From assembly GCF_013368755.1 (NCBI RefSeq), contig NC_049565.1:4960001-5024000 (forward strand): 64,000 bases of DNA. The letters run 5' to 3'. A program made the translations under genes and the position numbers. Below are positions 1 to 11,582 of the stretch, in pieces (the first letter of the stretch is position 1; each line of letters opens with the position of its first letter). This stretch comes from Talaromyces rugulosus (Eukaryota > Ascomycota > Eurotiomycetes > Eurotiales > Trichocomaceae). The notes below the pieces were generated by a model, which did no database searches, was not told the origin of the DNA, and saw nothing but the letters and a program-made list of their open reading frames with translations.

Positions 1-487
1 TTAATCCCATTTTTGGATCTCGCGGCTTGGTCTCTGCGCTTGCGCATGCCTCGCTGCACAGTGTCCTCGGTCTTACACTACCACCGAGCGACGCGAAGCC
101 TTTTTCATCACTGTGCCGGTATACCGGCGCGCTGGAGAAGAAGTTTTTGTTTGTCTTTACAGGACTGTTTTCATTAAATAACGTATTTTGAAAGTACTCT
201 TAGTATCTGATAGAGACTATTGTGGGAGGCTACGCGTCACCTTGGCTTGGCTTTTTCCATGTACTACATAGCGCGTAGCTAGCTACTTTAGATCATTGTA
301 CTCAATTGAGAATAATAAAACTAGCATCGTAGAAGCTCCCATCGACATGACAGGTCAACTCTGGCGTTCCACTAGTCTGTGGTGAGCTCGGAGGTGAAGC
401 TCAGAGCTTAAAAATGCAAGCTCAACCCACCCCGCACCCCGTTCTCCCATCCTGTCAACAACAACGCGAACTGAAACCGCCGTCACC
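1..487. other. Upstream spacer of the translin gene
   Basis: I see no supported gene here. A minus-strand frame ending in a TAA exactly at bases 1-3 is open for only about 23 codons and has no start or recognisable content, so I do not call it. The last 100 bases before the ATG at 488 are pyrimidine and CA rich, as expected for a fungal 5' leader. Confidence 0.5.
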
Positions 488-1600
488 ATGATCGATCCGG
501 TGATTTTCGAGAGTCTGCAGACAAAGATTGACGAGGAGTCTGTCGTGATCGATGTGAGTTACCAGCTTTCGACGTTGATCTTCGATGATGCGGAGGGGTT
601 GAGGAATAACGTCATGAAGCTGAACATTACGGTCACAGCTAATCGGTGTCAACCTAACTAGGAGCTCCACGAGATAGTCCAGACTCTTGCGAGAAAGGGT
701 GTGTATCCAGAATGTAGCTTGTTATTCAACATGCTGATTTGATAAATCTTTTTGCAGGCCGAACAACACAGGCAATCCTCTCGCGGGCGCATTCGACTCC
801 TGCTAAAGACTGTAGGTCTACTTTTCTCTGTCAACAATTAAAAATGCTAACAGCAAAACTCGATAACAGTGAAGCCGGTTCTCGACGAAGCAGCGCAACA
901 GATCCTTGCACAGAAGGAAGAAGTCTCTCGGCTAAGCAAGGTCGCAAACCAACATCCCTTCTACAAATTCAACAATGTGTGGTCCCGCGAGTTACAGAAT
1001 CTGGTGAGCTGCTGCGGTCGCCCATTGGATTGTTTCACATCTGACTGCGAGGTACGGAAAAGGTGTATTACATCGAGTTATGTGCCTGGTTAGGCGGATT
1101 ATCAGAGTACAAGGAATCGGCCAAGTCGTCGTTTCTGACCATCGACGAGGTTGGAAAGTTTCTTGACGGTATGTTGTTGAATTTTTTCATCCTGTGTGCG
1201 AGGTGTCTTGCAATATACTAATAACTCTTTCATCCACAGTCCCAGTCAATCTCAAAGACGAAGACGCTTTCCACCTCACCATCGAAGAATACCTTCTCGC
1301 CCTGATCTCCATGGTCGAAGAACTCTCCCGTTTGGCAGTCAACTCAGTCACATTGGGAGACTACGCGCGCCCGTTGGAAATCAACTCGTTCATCAAAGAT
1401 CTCTTCGCCGGCTTTCAGTTGCTCAATCTGAAGAACGATATACTACGGAAGCGCAGCGATGGGATCAAGTACTCGGTAAGTTTGACAAACGTTTTCAGTT
1501 TTGTTCTTGTCGATACTGACTCGGATGGGCTACGCAGGTCAAAAAGGTTGAAGACGTGGTTTACGATCTGACCTTGAGGAATCTAATCCCAAAGGCTTGA
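488..1600 (+). CDS. Translin (TRAX/translin family)
   Basis: Translin is a ring-forming single-stranded DNA/RNA-binding protein. With TRAX it forms the C3PO endoribonuclease. Joining seven exons (488-553, 662-698, 758-811, 870-1003, 1063-1168, 1240-1475, 1538-1600) gives a clean 231-residue protein, close to the usual ~228 residues. Family segments seen are HPFYKFNNVWSRELQNL, a CAWLGGL segment, the GKFLDVPVNLKDEDAFHLT stretch and the near-C-terminal segment FQLLNLKNDILRKRSDGIKY. All six introns are short with GT..AG ends; the one before the VYYIEL exon uses an aaaag acceptor at 1061-1062, the only one that keeps frame. ATG 488 has a CACC context. It reads away from the left edge and converges on the minus-strand peroxidase. 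The family call is secure; exact exon edges are inferred. Confidence 0.9.
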
Positions 1601-1801
1601 GGGGAGGTGTTTTACAATGTACTTCAAAAAAAAAGTCGTGTTCGAGCAGTTTGCATGACCATTATGATAATAATAACGGAATACTGGAATTAGAGCAGTG
1701 GAATCAAGGCCAAGGTATCAATATGTGCACGTAAACAAAAATAACAACAACAATGAACGAGTGTTCCTCCGTCAGAGCGTTTCTCTTAAACAAGCGCAAA
1801 A

Positions 1802-2461
1802 TCAAGCCAATTTGGGCTCACCCTCAGGCTGTGCCGGTGCTGCGCTGTCGGTTGCAGCAGGCGCGGATTCAGTCGTGGCCGAAGCACTGCCGCTCTTCTT
1901 AGCCTTTTCGATCTCCTGGAGAATGGTTTCCTCGAGAGACTCGGGCTTGGTAATGCTTCTCCATCGGCCAACGACCTCGCCCTGGCTGTTGATCAACGCC
2001 TTTTCGAAATTCCACAGCACCCTCTTCATCCCAAAGAGCCCCGGCTTCTCCTTCTTGATCCACTCGAACAGCGGGTCGGCGTTGTTCCCGTTCACATCGA
2101 CCTTGCCCAGCACAGGGAAAGTGACACCGTAGTTGACTTGACAGAAATCCTGGATCTGGTCATTGCTTCCAGGGTCCTGGTTCCCAAACTGGTTGCACGG
2201 AAAGCCCAAGATGGTGAAGGCGCCGGGCTGCTTGGCCTCGACGGATTTGTAGAGTTTCTCGAGGCCGGCGAATTGCGGTGTGAAGCCGCACTTGGAGGCA
2301 GTGTTGACGATGAGCACGACCTTGCCGCGGAGAGGGGCGAGGGGGTAGGGGTTTCCCTTTTCTATAAAGAAGCATCATCATTAGCGATCGATCGCGGGAG
2401 AGAAGAGGCAAAACGTACTATCGGGGGGGCTGAAGTCGTAGAGCGTGGTTGCGGAGGCCAT
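1802..2461 (-). CDS. Glutathione peroxidase-like thiol peroxidase (Hyr1/Gpx3 family)
   Basis: This family reduces hydrogen and lipid peroxides; fungal Hyr1/Gpx3 proteins use thioredoxin and act as peroxide sensors. Two exons (2461-2419 and 2361-1802) join to a 200-residue protein starting MASATTLYDFSP. The peroxidatic Cys lies in NTASKCGFTPQ, the conserved Gln in GFPCNQFG (which also holds the resolving Cys), and the Trp/Asn in VLWNFEKAL. The Cys replaces selenocysteine, as in all fungi. The 57-base intron has gtacgt and tatag ends. After the domain comes an Ala/Ser/Pro/Glu-rich tail of about 30 residues, likely disordered. An in-frame ATG at 2527 would add 22 residues resembling a mitochondrial presequence (see findings), so the true start is uncertain. 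Confidence 0.92.
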
Positions 2462-2527
2462 GGTGGTAGAACGGCGGTATAGCTGGCTCTGGTATCGTAA
2501 GGCACTGGTAGCGATGGATCTTCTCAT

Positions 2528-3143
2528 GGAATATTTGCGACGAGAGTCAGGTATAAGTATGAGGTACGGACGATGAGGAGAGGATGAGGAGAAGGAAGGT
2601 GGCGCTAGCCGCACGAACAGCCGCGGCTTTGCTTCTTGGCGATCTAGACCGGCTGCTTATTCACAGAGTATTTGAAATAATATTATTATTATTATTGTTA
2701 AAGACGTCGTATGGTAGCACTGCCCCTCGGATCCTGCTGCATCCGGATATTAGTACTGGTCGTGGTATCGATATGCAGTCCCAATCAGGCAGTACGTAGA
2801 AGGTCAGCACGGCGTAATTGGCTGCACAGGTGGGGAAAGTTGTTCATAATTGCAGAATATCTACATAATAATTCTGAAGACGTTTTCTAGCTCACAGTGC
2901 TGAGTAATCTAGGCCACTCGCAGCGTGGTGTGCGTGCATGAAGCTATGGACTTGGTGATGCGCTCAAGATATTGGATCCGGAGTCTCGTTTACCGCAGAG
3001 GCGGGCGTCCGTCTGCAGCAGACCTCATGAGCTCGCGCAACAATTGCTTCGTCGTGGAAACACATTATTCATGGGCGTAGAATAGGTAATACGTAGTACC
3101 TCTTTCCGAAATCTTTCCGAAATCTTCCAAAAAGAAATCTCCT
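2528..3143. other. Spacer between peroxidase and Pcc1 genes
   Basis: This holds the peroxidase promoter and the downstream side of the Pcc1 gene. A short ATT run lies around 2678-2700. I see no further gene or RNA. Confidence 0.5.
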
Positions 3144-3577
3144 TCACTTCGGCGTCTCCGTAGCACCAGCTTCCTCCTTGAGCACGTCAACATCCAGCTC
3201 CTCCATCACCCCCAGCACAACCCCGAGCGTTTCCATAAATCCATTCACCGAGACCCGGAGCATCCGGTTCGTCGTCGCGTGGTATGTAGTCTCGAGCACC
3301 GTTTTGTTCTCGTCGTCGTCGTCGATGTCGGCTTGTTCGACCGAACCTGTGCGAGCAACCAGGGCGTGGCTGCGCCGGACAAGGGAAGACAGTTCCTGGT
3401 CGACTTGAATAGCCTGGAGAGCGGCCGATGCGAGGCGGTTGGTGGGCAAGGGAATAGAGATCACCCTGGAGATAGAAAAGTGGTGGTGAGTTGCGTGATG
3501 CGACTGCGGGGTTGGAGAGAAGGCTCGACTTACAGCGAGAAGGGGAATTCCGTGGCTTCGTCTGCGTTGGCGGGCAT
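3144..3577 (-). CDS. KEOPS/EKC complex subunit Pcc1-like
   Basis: Pcc1 is the small dimerising subunit of the KEOPS/EKC complex, which makes the t6A modification of ANN-decoding tRNAs and is linked to telomeres and transcription. Two exons (3577-3534 and 3465-3144) give 121 residues. The family layout is visible: an N-terminal strand SLVISIPLPTNRLA, a helix ALQAIQVDQELS, a strand ending TTYHATTNRMLRVSVNGF, and a long C-terminal helix METLGVVLGVMEELD. An acidic loop (DIDDDDENK) sits between strands. The intron of about 68 bases (gtaagt donor, tccag acceptor) hides the short first exon MPANADEATEFPF. Size and pattern match the family; the protein is unlikely to be anything else. Confidence 0.85.
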
Positions 3578-4272
3578 TTTGATAGTGTCGTCAAGGCATA
3601 AACCGGGTCAATGTATTGATATATTGTGCACAATTCATGTGAATATAGTGTTATGGCGAAGCTTGATACTGTGAGAGGATGCTGTTCCATAATGTTCAAG
3701 TTGCTACTGAAGCGGCGGGGCTGTCCGGCATCGGTGATTGGTTCATGAATCACTCTTTCGATTGCAACTCGATTTTCTAAATAATTTTCAATATATGGCA
3801 TTTTGGATGACTATAAATAAATACTAGCAGGAAATAACATTTTAAACCTAAAATAATGGACGTTTTTGGAGTGTCCAACCTGGATTGCTAGTACAATATG
3901 GTTGACAACTCAACGATATATATATACCTATCTTCGTGATAGTCAACATGAATTATACATCAATAATTGATCAATTGATATTAATTTATTCAAATATTAT
4001 ATATCAATTAACAGTTTACAACAGAAATTATACATTTATCATTGAGGCATTGGAGAAGTAATAAAAATTAAACAATTAACTCCAAAGGGTCAATTGCGGT
4101 AAATTCATCGTAAACGGCCGCCCGCCGGGTGCCTCAACAGGTATATATCTAGAATGTAACATAATCTACACTTTCGTCGCTGTCGAGCTTGGATATCCAC
4201 TCGAAGGGTATATGGCTCAATATACATTATTAAAAGTATCAGCGCACTATCATTCAACCACTAGCGCCCCGC
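3578..4272. other. AT-rich intergenic spacer
   Basis: Very AT-rich around 3830-4080, with many ATAT and TTAAT runs. It holds the Pcc1 promoter and the 3' region of the secreted repeat protein gene. No coding or RNA signal is seen. Confidence 0.5.
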
Positions 4273-5035
4273 TTACAGCTGGACAAGGGCAAGAGGAAGC
4301 TCGACGTAGGTGGCAACACCCTGGGTGAGGGCAGTGAGCTCGTGGATGGTCTGCTGCAATGGGACCTTGCCTGTAGAGAGAAGTTAGTTAGCATGAGTGG
4401 TAGCTGTATATAGAAAGTTAATCCACTTACTCTCAATGTTGCTGCAGAGGTTGTTGGCAAGGGGGGTGAGGTTATCAACGGTGCTGAGGGGGTTTCCGAG
4501 GAGGCCGGTAACAGTGCCGACGGTGCTAGAGACGATGTCACGCTTGGCAGCAGAGGTCAAGTCTATCACCGAAAGTTAGCAAATGAACACAAAGATGCAG
4601 ACCTGAAGACAATTAGATCTTACCCTTGAGGAGAGGGTTGGCGACGCCCTCGGCAGTGCCGACAACTGGGGCAGCAGCACCCTCGACAGTACCGACAACT
4701 GGGGCAGCAGCACCCTCGACAGCGCCGACAGCGCTAGAGACGGCGTCACGCTTCAGGCCGAGGCCGGAGAGGACGGGGAGGTTGGGCAGAAGACCCTGGA
4801 GACCGCCAAGCTGGGACTGAATCGAGGTAAGCTCGGACTTCAGGGAGGCGAGGTCGAGGCTGCCGTCAACATCCTGGGCGGCTCCGGAGACGGCAGGCTC
4901 AATCTTGTTGAGAAGGCCGTTGACCTGGTTGACGAGACCGTCAACAGTGGTGGAGACAGTGCTGTCGCGAGGGATAGCGGCAGCAGAGACAGCGCCAGCG
5001 AGGGCGAGAGAAGCAGCAATTCCAGTGAACTTCAT
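4273..5035 (-). CDS. Small secreted protein with internal repeats, unknown function
   Basis: I do not recognise a named family. Three exons (5035-4624, 4562-4431, 4370-4273) join to 213 residues. Residues 1-20 (MKFTGIAASLALAGAVSAAA) are a clear signal peptide. The mature part is Ala/Val/Leu/Gly-rich, amphipathic, and has one cysteine (NLCSN). Two kinds of repeat are visible: tandem copies of a ten-residue unit GAAAPVVGTV/A, also near identical at DNA level (4664-4722), and two copies of a KRD[AI]VSS[AT]VG motif. KRD sites could be cut by the Kex2 protease; an IPRD site sits near the N-terminus. It is probably exported to the wall or medium. A 5' leader with CT and A-rich tracts lies at 5040-5170, followed by TATATA near 5165. 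Confidence 0.8.
4664..4722 (-). repeat. Two tandem 30-base coding repeats
   Basis: Two near-identical 30-base units, each reading roughly ctcgacagtaccgacaactg with ggggcagcagcac, lie in exon 1 of the secreted repeat protein. They encode the GAAAPVVGTV units. A third, diverged unit flanks them on each side. Confidence 0.7.
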
Positions 5036-7584
5036 TGTGTAGGTTTGAAAAGAGTGACTTGGTTGGGTTTTTAAAGAGTGACTTGAGTTTGAGTAAACTT
5101 GAAAAAAAGAAAGATTGTCTGTGATAGAGAGAAGGGAAAGGAGGAGATGAGCATTGCATGCTCTTTATATACTCTATAACCATATATCGCCTTGGCCCCC
5201 TTTGGTCGCGCCATGTGCTGACGGCAAGCGGCTGTGGCTCCCACGCTGCTCGTTATTTAGAACCAGCGTCATTCATGGCAGATCTGCTCCCAGCGCAGTC
5301 ATGAGGATCGACATGGGGGAAATTGGAACATGAGTCTTTGTTCGGTAGTCTGTACGGCCACCCATCCGCAGCCAATGGGAGCAAATCAACAATTAAACCC
5401 TAGACGAACGGTCTTTGGGGCGGCTTTTAGAGTGTGGGCCCAGATAAAGCGATAGCCACGGAGAATAATCATGAGGTTTTGAGGTTTTGAGTCTTGACGG
5501 ACGCGGCAAGGCCGATATCAGGATGCTCTCCAGACAGGGACCTCTGCATTGTATACATTCTCCGGTTCATGACCAGTCGAAGAGGTAGGCAGGCATGCAA
5601 GAACCAGCAGAACAATAATAGCACACGGTCGATGACTGGAGAATAAGAGGAGGTATAGTAATAATGATAGCGGGTCAACCGTTTGGGAGACTACCAACGG
5701 GTCTATTGAAACTAGCGAGGCAAACGCGGGGATCGGGCCAGTGACGGCCCAACGGCTGGCAATCGCGTGTTTTTACGCAGGAATTAGGCCCTGAACTACG
5801 CTCAATCCGTTGTAGACTGAAAACATATTTCCAATAATTTTCCCCAGGTGTTTCAAACGCCTTTTCGGAGCGTACTTGGGGGCTTGCATGTTAGGTGCTT
5901 ATTTAAAATCTTAACTTAAGCCTCTAAAGAAGCAAGGGCTCGAGCAACAAAGTACCAGGGCAAGCATCTCTAAGGCCTTGTATAGAGTAGCGCTGTCAGT
6001 AATAATGAGTAGAATTATAGGATTGATGTTGGTATGTAATATTTAATTTCAGAGCCTTTGGTTCCTATATCAGAATAATACAGAGTAATATACGGATAAG
6101 ACGTACGTAGTAATAGGTGCTGGCGATCCCAAAGTACTCATAAATCAGGTACGAAGTTCTGCTTTCAAGCCTACGACACATCCGGTAAGAATAGGGTGGA
6201 GCTAACAAAATAGGGGTGAACGGCGCGCATCAATAGTAATAATAATGGTAAATCCTTCGCTCAGGCGGTGAATTGTCCAGCACAGACAGTGACTGGCGCT
6301 GATCTGAATTTAATCCCTAAGACTCTGAGTCTGAGCGCAACGACAACCCTGTGCTACGTAATCTGGCGGCCATATTAAGGAACCCGCGATCAACAAGTCG
6401 CGCAGGAGGGTTAACTTAGTAATTATCCGACCAAAGTAATACTCCGTTCAGAGGCAGACTACAAAGAAGGAGCCTCCGTACCTTGTAGTAAAGGGAGCGA
6501 ACGCAAAGCCACCGTTTTGGCCACCCTTCTCTGTTGATCAGCATGCAAGCCCCGTGGCTTTGCACAAAAGCCGTTCCACCCCAATATCCATTGCGATCCG
6601 AGCGTGAGACGAGCGGATTCAAAAATCCGAAATTTTATCAACATGAATATTTATTATTATCGATCTTGGGCCATGGCCATGTTCACGGGCGGCTGGTCCC
6701 GCATTGCTCTCTAGAAGAATGAACTGTGCTGATGTCTGAAGCATAAGCGTGGCCTGTCGATACTAACAGGTCGCGGGGTGCTCGATGCCGCCAATGAGTC
6801 ATATTTGTATTCAACCCTGTTGTACGGAGTAAAGGAGACCTTTACGCAAAGAAATACATTGTACGTAACCACGAGTATAGAGAGTATGCTGATGAACCAA
6901 AGCACTGCTGACAGACAGGTAGAGAGACTCGAGAGAGGCTAGCCAGCTTGTCTGAAACGAGTGAGGGGCAGGCCTTGGTGTTCCAGAAGCCTGCGGCAGA
7001 CGTGTTTCAGATAGTGGCGAGCATTTTGAAGAATTTTTGTTGTGTGTTGTGTGTTTTGAGTTGCGTGTTGATGTTTTGTTTTGGCGCATTTCCCGGGGTG
7101 GGGCTCCGTTGCAGCCGCCGATTGGCTGGGCGGCGCCGTGGCAGCCTTGGAGCCTGAGGCCGCCACGCGTTGTCGTGCCAACCGGCCCGCGCTAGCCGCT
7201 TCGGGCACGCCACAACACGGCAGCCAGTCAGCGCCGAGTTGCACCTATCTTCTTCCTTCCTTCCTGTTGTTGTTGTTCCTTGAACTTCACTCTTACACTC
7301 AACTCTCACTCTCTCTCTCCCTCTCTCTATCCTCACTCCTCTGCATCGCACTCTGCATTGCTCGCAGTCAGCGCCGTTAATTCATTGCATCCCATACGCC
7401 TTGTATCCTTAGTCCCCTGCCGCTCTCGTCGACGCCCGCAGCTGTCTTGTTCGCCTTGCTGGGTTATGCGACAGTCTCTCGGTCCGGCTTCGTGATTTCT
7501 CTGTCACTCCCTCAATCCCGGAAAGCCCAAGGCCCCTATTCGGTTGCTCTGCTTCTCAGCGGCCTCAACTAGCTACGCACCACC
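5036..7584. other. Long intergenic region with the CDC14 promoter and leader
   Basis: About 2.5 kb without a supported gene. The part from 5036 to about 5300 is the secreted protein's promoter. From 5700 to 6700 the sequence is AT-rich with stop codons in all frames; the short frames around 6416-6905 overlap on both strands and look random. At 7290-7345 lies a strong CT-rich tract (ctctctctctccctctctct), typical of fungal core promoters just upstream of transcription starts, and the roughly 240 bases up to ATG 7585 would be the 5' leader of the CDC14 gene. Confidence 0.55.
7290..7345 (+). promoter_or_regulatory. CT-rich core-promoter tract of the CDC14 gene
   Basis: A pyrimidine tract dominated by CT repeats sits about 240 bases before the start codon. 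CT-rich tracts like this mark transcription starts of strongly expressed fungal genes. The role here is inferred from position. Confidence 0.45.
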
Positions 7585-9544
7585 ATGCCGTCGCACGCCG
7601 CGGCCGCTCACGGACAGGTGATCGAGTACATTCAAGGTATGTACACGTGAGCATGGTGCTCCGCCATAGAACGGCGGTTCCGCCATCGCCTCGACACAAA
7701 ATGCTGACTTGCTTCAAGATCGCCTGTACCTCGCCTCGTACTCTTCTGCGCCAGACCCCAACACGCCGTTTCCGTTCCCCTCACAGCAGGCATCTTCTAG
7801 CAAGCGAACGGCCAAGGCTCCTCAGAGTCCGGTGAAAGTCGCCAAGCGCAAGTTTCCTGTATACTTTACCGTCGACGATACCCTCCTGTATAACGCCTTC
7901 CACGCCGACTTTGGCCCCCTTCATATTGGTCACCTGTACCGCTTCGCCGTGCATTTTCACGAAATCCTCGGAGACCCAACAAATTCTGATAAGCCCGTCG
8001 TGTTCTGGAGCAGGCCCGATGCTCGAAGTCGTGCAAATGCGGCCTGCTTGGTCGCCTGCTATATGGTGCTGATTCAATCGTGGCCGCCGCATTTGGCCCT
8101 TGCGCCTATTGCCCAAGCCGATCCTCCATACATGCCATTTCGCGATGCTGGTTACAGCCAGGCCGACTTTGTTCTTAATATTCAAGATGTTGTATATGGT
8201 GTGTGGAAGGCGAAAGAAGAAGCCCTTTGTGGCCTGAAGGATTTCAGCCTGGAAGAGTAAGTCGAGCGCCACTTGATTGACCCTGCTAGATGCTGACAAC
8301 GATAATCTAGATATGAACGATATGAGCGTGTGGATATGGGGGATTTCAACTGGGTAACCCCTCACTTCATCGCTTTTGCGTCGCCACAACAGGAGCCCGT
8401 TGCACCCATTCCTACCAACTCCGCCAAATACGCTGCGCTTCCAAAGTCAATTTCAGAAGTGATGGCTTCGCAGCTCCCGCAGCCTTTCAAGAACGTACTC
8501 GCGCACTTTTCGTCTCGGGACGTTGGCCTAGTCGTCCGTTTGAACTCGGAACTCTACTGCCCGTCGTATTTCACGGCCCTCGGTATCGAGCATATAGACA
8601 TGATCTTTGAAGACGGCACGTGTCCTCCTTTACCATTGGTTCGACGATTCATCAAAATGGCCCACGAAATGATTACCGTGAAAAACCGGGGAATTGCTGT
8701 CCACTGCAAGGCTGGTCTGGGTCGCACCGGCTGCCTCATCGGTGCTTACTTGATTTACCGATATGGGTTTACCGCAAACGAGATCATCGCTTTCATGCGA
8801 TTCATGCGTCCTGGCATGGTTGTCGGGCCACAGCAGCATTGGCTTCATCTCAACCAAGGCTCTTTCAGAGAATGGTGGTTTGAGGATACTATGCGTGAGA
8901 AGCTTGCCCTGGCTGCGCCAGTCACACCCGGCCGCCAAACCACCAAGCAAAGACCAAGTAATGGACAGACGGTAACTCCCCCCAACGGTAACCAACGAAG
9001 ATCAGCGCTCGGCGTAATCGATCATAACGAGGGCGGAGCGCCTTGTGCCGATGAGAATCTGCCCGCGCCAACCCCCGGTCAACCGCGCAAATCTCATCGC
9101 AAGGATTCTCGCCATCACCCATATGCCCGCAATGTGTCGGGCACTTTAGCTGTCAGTAACGAGGGGGATAAAACTTCCGATCGCAACACAGTTCGACGCT
9201 CTCAGCGTGGAGGCACCGAGGCTAGTGAAAGTGACGAGGAAATCCAGATGCGCATGCTAGCTAAGCGGACGTCCAGGTCGCCTAGTGGCTCACCCGCACG
9301 CTCAATCAGCTATTCGGCTACCGTCACCGCTAGCTATGAGTTACACGAGGACAGGGAAAACTGGGTGGAATCCGGTGCGCCTGCACAGAAGACTCCCAGC
9401 AGTGCCAAGGTTGGCATTCCCCTCAGCAAAATCCGCTCCAGTCCTCGTCGAGTGACAGACAGTAAGAGTGAGACCAAGGGTGTTCGCAAAATCAGTGGCC
9501 GGGTTGGCAGTGTTGGCACATCATCCCCAACGAGAGTGAAATGA
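7585..9544 (+). CDS. CDC14: Cdc14-type dual-specificity phosphatase
   Basis: Cdc14 removes phosphates from Cdk1 sites at mitotic exit and in cytokinesis or septation. Exons 7585-7636, 7719-8256 and 8311-9544 give 607 residues. An N-terminal Cdc14 domain (RLYLASYSS...PVYFTVDDTLLYNAFHADFG, PVVFWSRPDARSRANAA) precedes the catalytic domain. The signature HCKAGLGRTG lies near residues 328-337, with the nucleophilic Cys about 329, followed by GCLIGAYLIYRYGFTANE and the GMVVGPQQHWL loop. The last ~200 residues are Ser/Arg-rich and low in complexity, with SP and TP sites and basic clusters, as is usual for the regulatory tail that governs nucleolar and spindle-pole-body location. The intron ends are standard. 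Identification is secure. Confidence 0.96.
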
Positions 9545-10122
9545 GAACATTCTCGACCGCTCACTGCCTACATTTTGGTGCCGTTACCAGCTTGACTTGC
9601 ATGATATCCCTGTTTTAAGTCACTTCTTTTCCGACGTATAGATTCTGCTGGTTTGGATCACGATGAACTGATTATTCTTCTGCGAGTACATTTTAATTTT
9701 ACATCTTTCAAGGGCTTGGAATTACGAAAAGCACGAGTGAGAGTTTGGGAAGGGCATGGCGTTTTCTGGTTGTTTGGTTTATTGGTTTGCACTGAGGGTG
9801 TGATTTATTTTTATATTCTTTTTCAACCAGCGGCAGTGGTCTTTTGGGACCGGCTGGTTTATTTTTGATTGATGTTTTGCTCAAGTTTTGGTTGCGCAGT
9901 ACGTTACATCATGCCACGACCGATGATGTTCGTACGAAATGAGATTCAATTATTTCAAGTTTCACGATTTTTAAATGTAGCCACTACCGTAATTGATCAT
10001 ATCAAATGATTTCTCACACCATCAGGGGACGGAATATACCCTACCTCGATCAGCCAAGAAGTACGAAGGTCTCGCTTCCTGATACAGTCTTGCTTCACAC
10101 ATCAATGTTTCCCAAAGCTTAA
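9545..10122. other. Convergent 3' spacer
   Basis: This lies between the CDC14 stop and the end of the minus-strand secreted protein gene. It is T-rich after 9600, consistent with 3' untranslated sequence. No gene is seen. Confidence 0.5.
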
Positions 10123-10799
10123 TCAAGTCTCTGTTATCAACGACACACAGTTTCCCTACATAGGCATAATCAGTGACTTAAACGAACGCTTGAAAAAGAC
10201 AAGGGAGAACATACCATCAACTTGCAGTCTCTCATCCCATCGACCCCTCGACACATCTTCGTATTGAAATATCTCATAAAATCCAGCACCGACTGATAGA
10301 AACCCCCCCTCCAATCCTCGTCTCGTTCACAATCCATCCCGCTCTCTCCTATATGCTTCAACGATGTAGTCACCTTGCGCATCGCCTGATCACGGCATTT
10401 TCTCGTCTTCTTGTCAATGTCCAAACAAAGGTCGCGTCGACCACTACACTCGAAGAGCTCACGCATGTATTTCAAATGGGCGGGTCTCGCTGTGCAGTTG
10501 GGTTTGTACTGAATTGAGATGAGCTCAGGAACGAGGAATTGCGAGATGTACGAGGCGTCGCTGGGCCAGGTGCCTGGCTGGCAGCCGTTATCACAGATCT
10601 GTTTCCATTCGTCCGAGATGGCGTCGAGGGAGGGTTGGTAGCTGATTTCGTCGTCCTCGATGGAGCTGGTTTCTTCGGAGCTGCTGCTGCTTGTTTGACC
10701 AGAGGTTCCTGCTGCTGATGTCGGTGTGGATATTGAGCTAGTGGCGTGAGTCACTGCGGCAAAGAGTGCCGATGAGAGCAGAATCGTGGATAGCTTCAT
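10123..10799 (-). CDS. Cysteine-rich secreted protein, unknown function
   Basis: Exons 10799-10215 and 10155-10123 join to 205 residues. The start MKLSTILLSSALFAAVTHA gives a clear signal peptide; upstream in-frame codons exist but would bury it. A Ser/Thr-rich spacer (about residues 20-50, with SSSSSEETSS) is followed by a domain with ten cysteines, including ICDNGCQPGTW, PNCTARP, FECSGRRDLC, RKCRDQ, MDCERDEDW, KMCRG and RDCKLMGNC. The even number suggests disulphides. The last intron (gtatgt donor, tatgtag acceptor) swaps a run-on tail for GNCVSLITET and supplies the tenth Cys, which supports the model. Function is not recognised; it could be a wall-associated or effector-like protein. Confidence 0.75.
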
Positions 10800-11582
10800 G
10801 GTGGATGTGTTATGTGAAGATATGATCAGCCGGGGGGCGAAACAGTTGACTTGCCACCTTTCAACACGTAGGGAGAGCCCGTGAATATAAAGAGTCGGCG
10901 CATTCCTTGCCCTTGATGACTGTGCACGATTTTGAAATTGACATGCCAACACCCCTGGAATACTGGAAGCCCCAAGAGAAAACCCTAATTTCTTGGTTGA
11001 GGATACTCGATATAGGGAACTAATAATTCCCGTTTACATATATCCTTGCTTGATGAAATCATCGTTAAAGACTGTAGTTCTTAACCAGGAGTATTCAAAT
11101 TTTCGCTGCGAAGATAGGAAGGAGCTTTGCAAGGGTGGGTGACCCCTTTCAAGGGGTTACAATTTATTACATCCAAATATACAATGATTGCATCCCCAAG
11201 CCTACCTTGAAAAAACACCAATCAGTTACTCGGCTATAGATCAATTCATGATAGTTTATGTTTTGCCCACATTTTCATACCTGAATAGGTAATTACCTAT
11301 CATTCCTTCGCGACACAAGGAAATAGAAAAGCAGAAACTTTAATTAATAAAACTCTAAATGTTATTAATTATACTTTAGAGCATGATATTGCTCCACAAT
11401 TTAAACCAACTCAAAGACGACTTCCAAGTGGCGATTGTGTATGAATGACATAAGAGCGCTACATCATAGCAGATTACTAGACAATAAAATTTTTGTCAAA
11501 TATCCAAACACTTCTCATAAGAAATAATTCACAATAAAGAAGGCAAGAATTGAAATTAATACTCAGCTACATCGTCCAAACA
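10800..11582. other. AT-rich spacer
   Basis: It contains the promoter of the Cys-rich secreted protein gene and AT-rich sequence (11160-11580). No gene is seen. Confidence 0.5.

Noticed and set aside
1..72. Minus-strand frame ending in TAA at bases 1-3, suggesting a partial gene at the left edge
   Set aside because: Stops close the frame within about 25 codons, no splice acceptor gives a longer reading I can defend, and no family is visible.
6416..6905. Several 60-70 codon frames on both strands
   Set aside because: They overlap each other on both strands, show no family motif, signal peptide or splice pairing, and fit chance.
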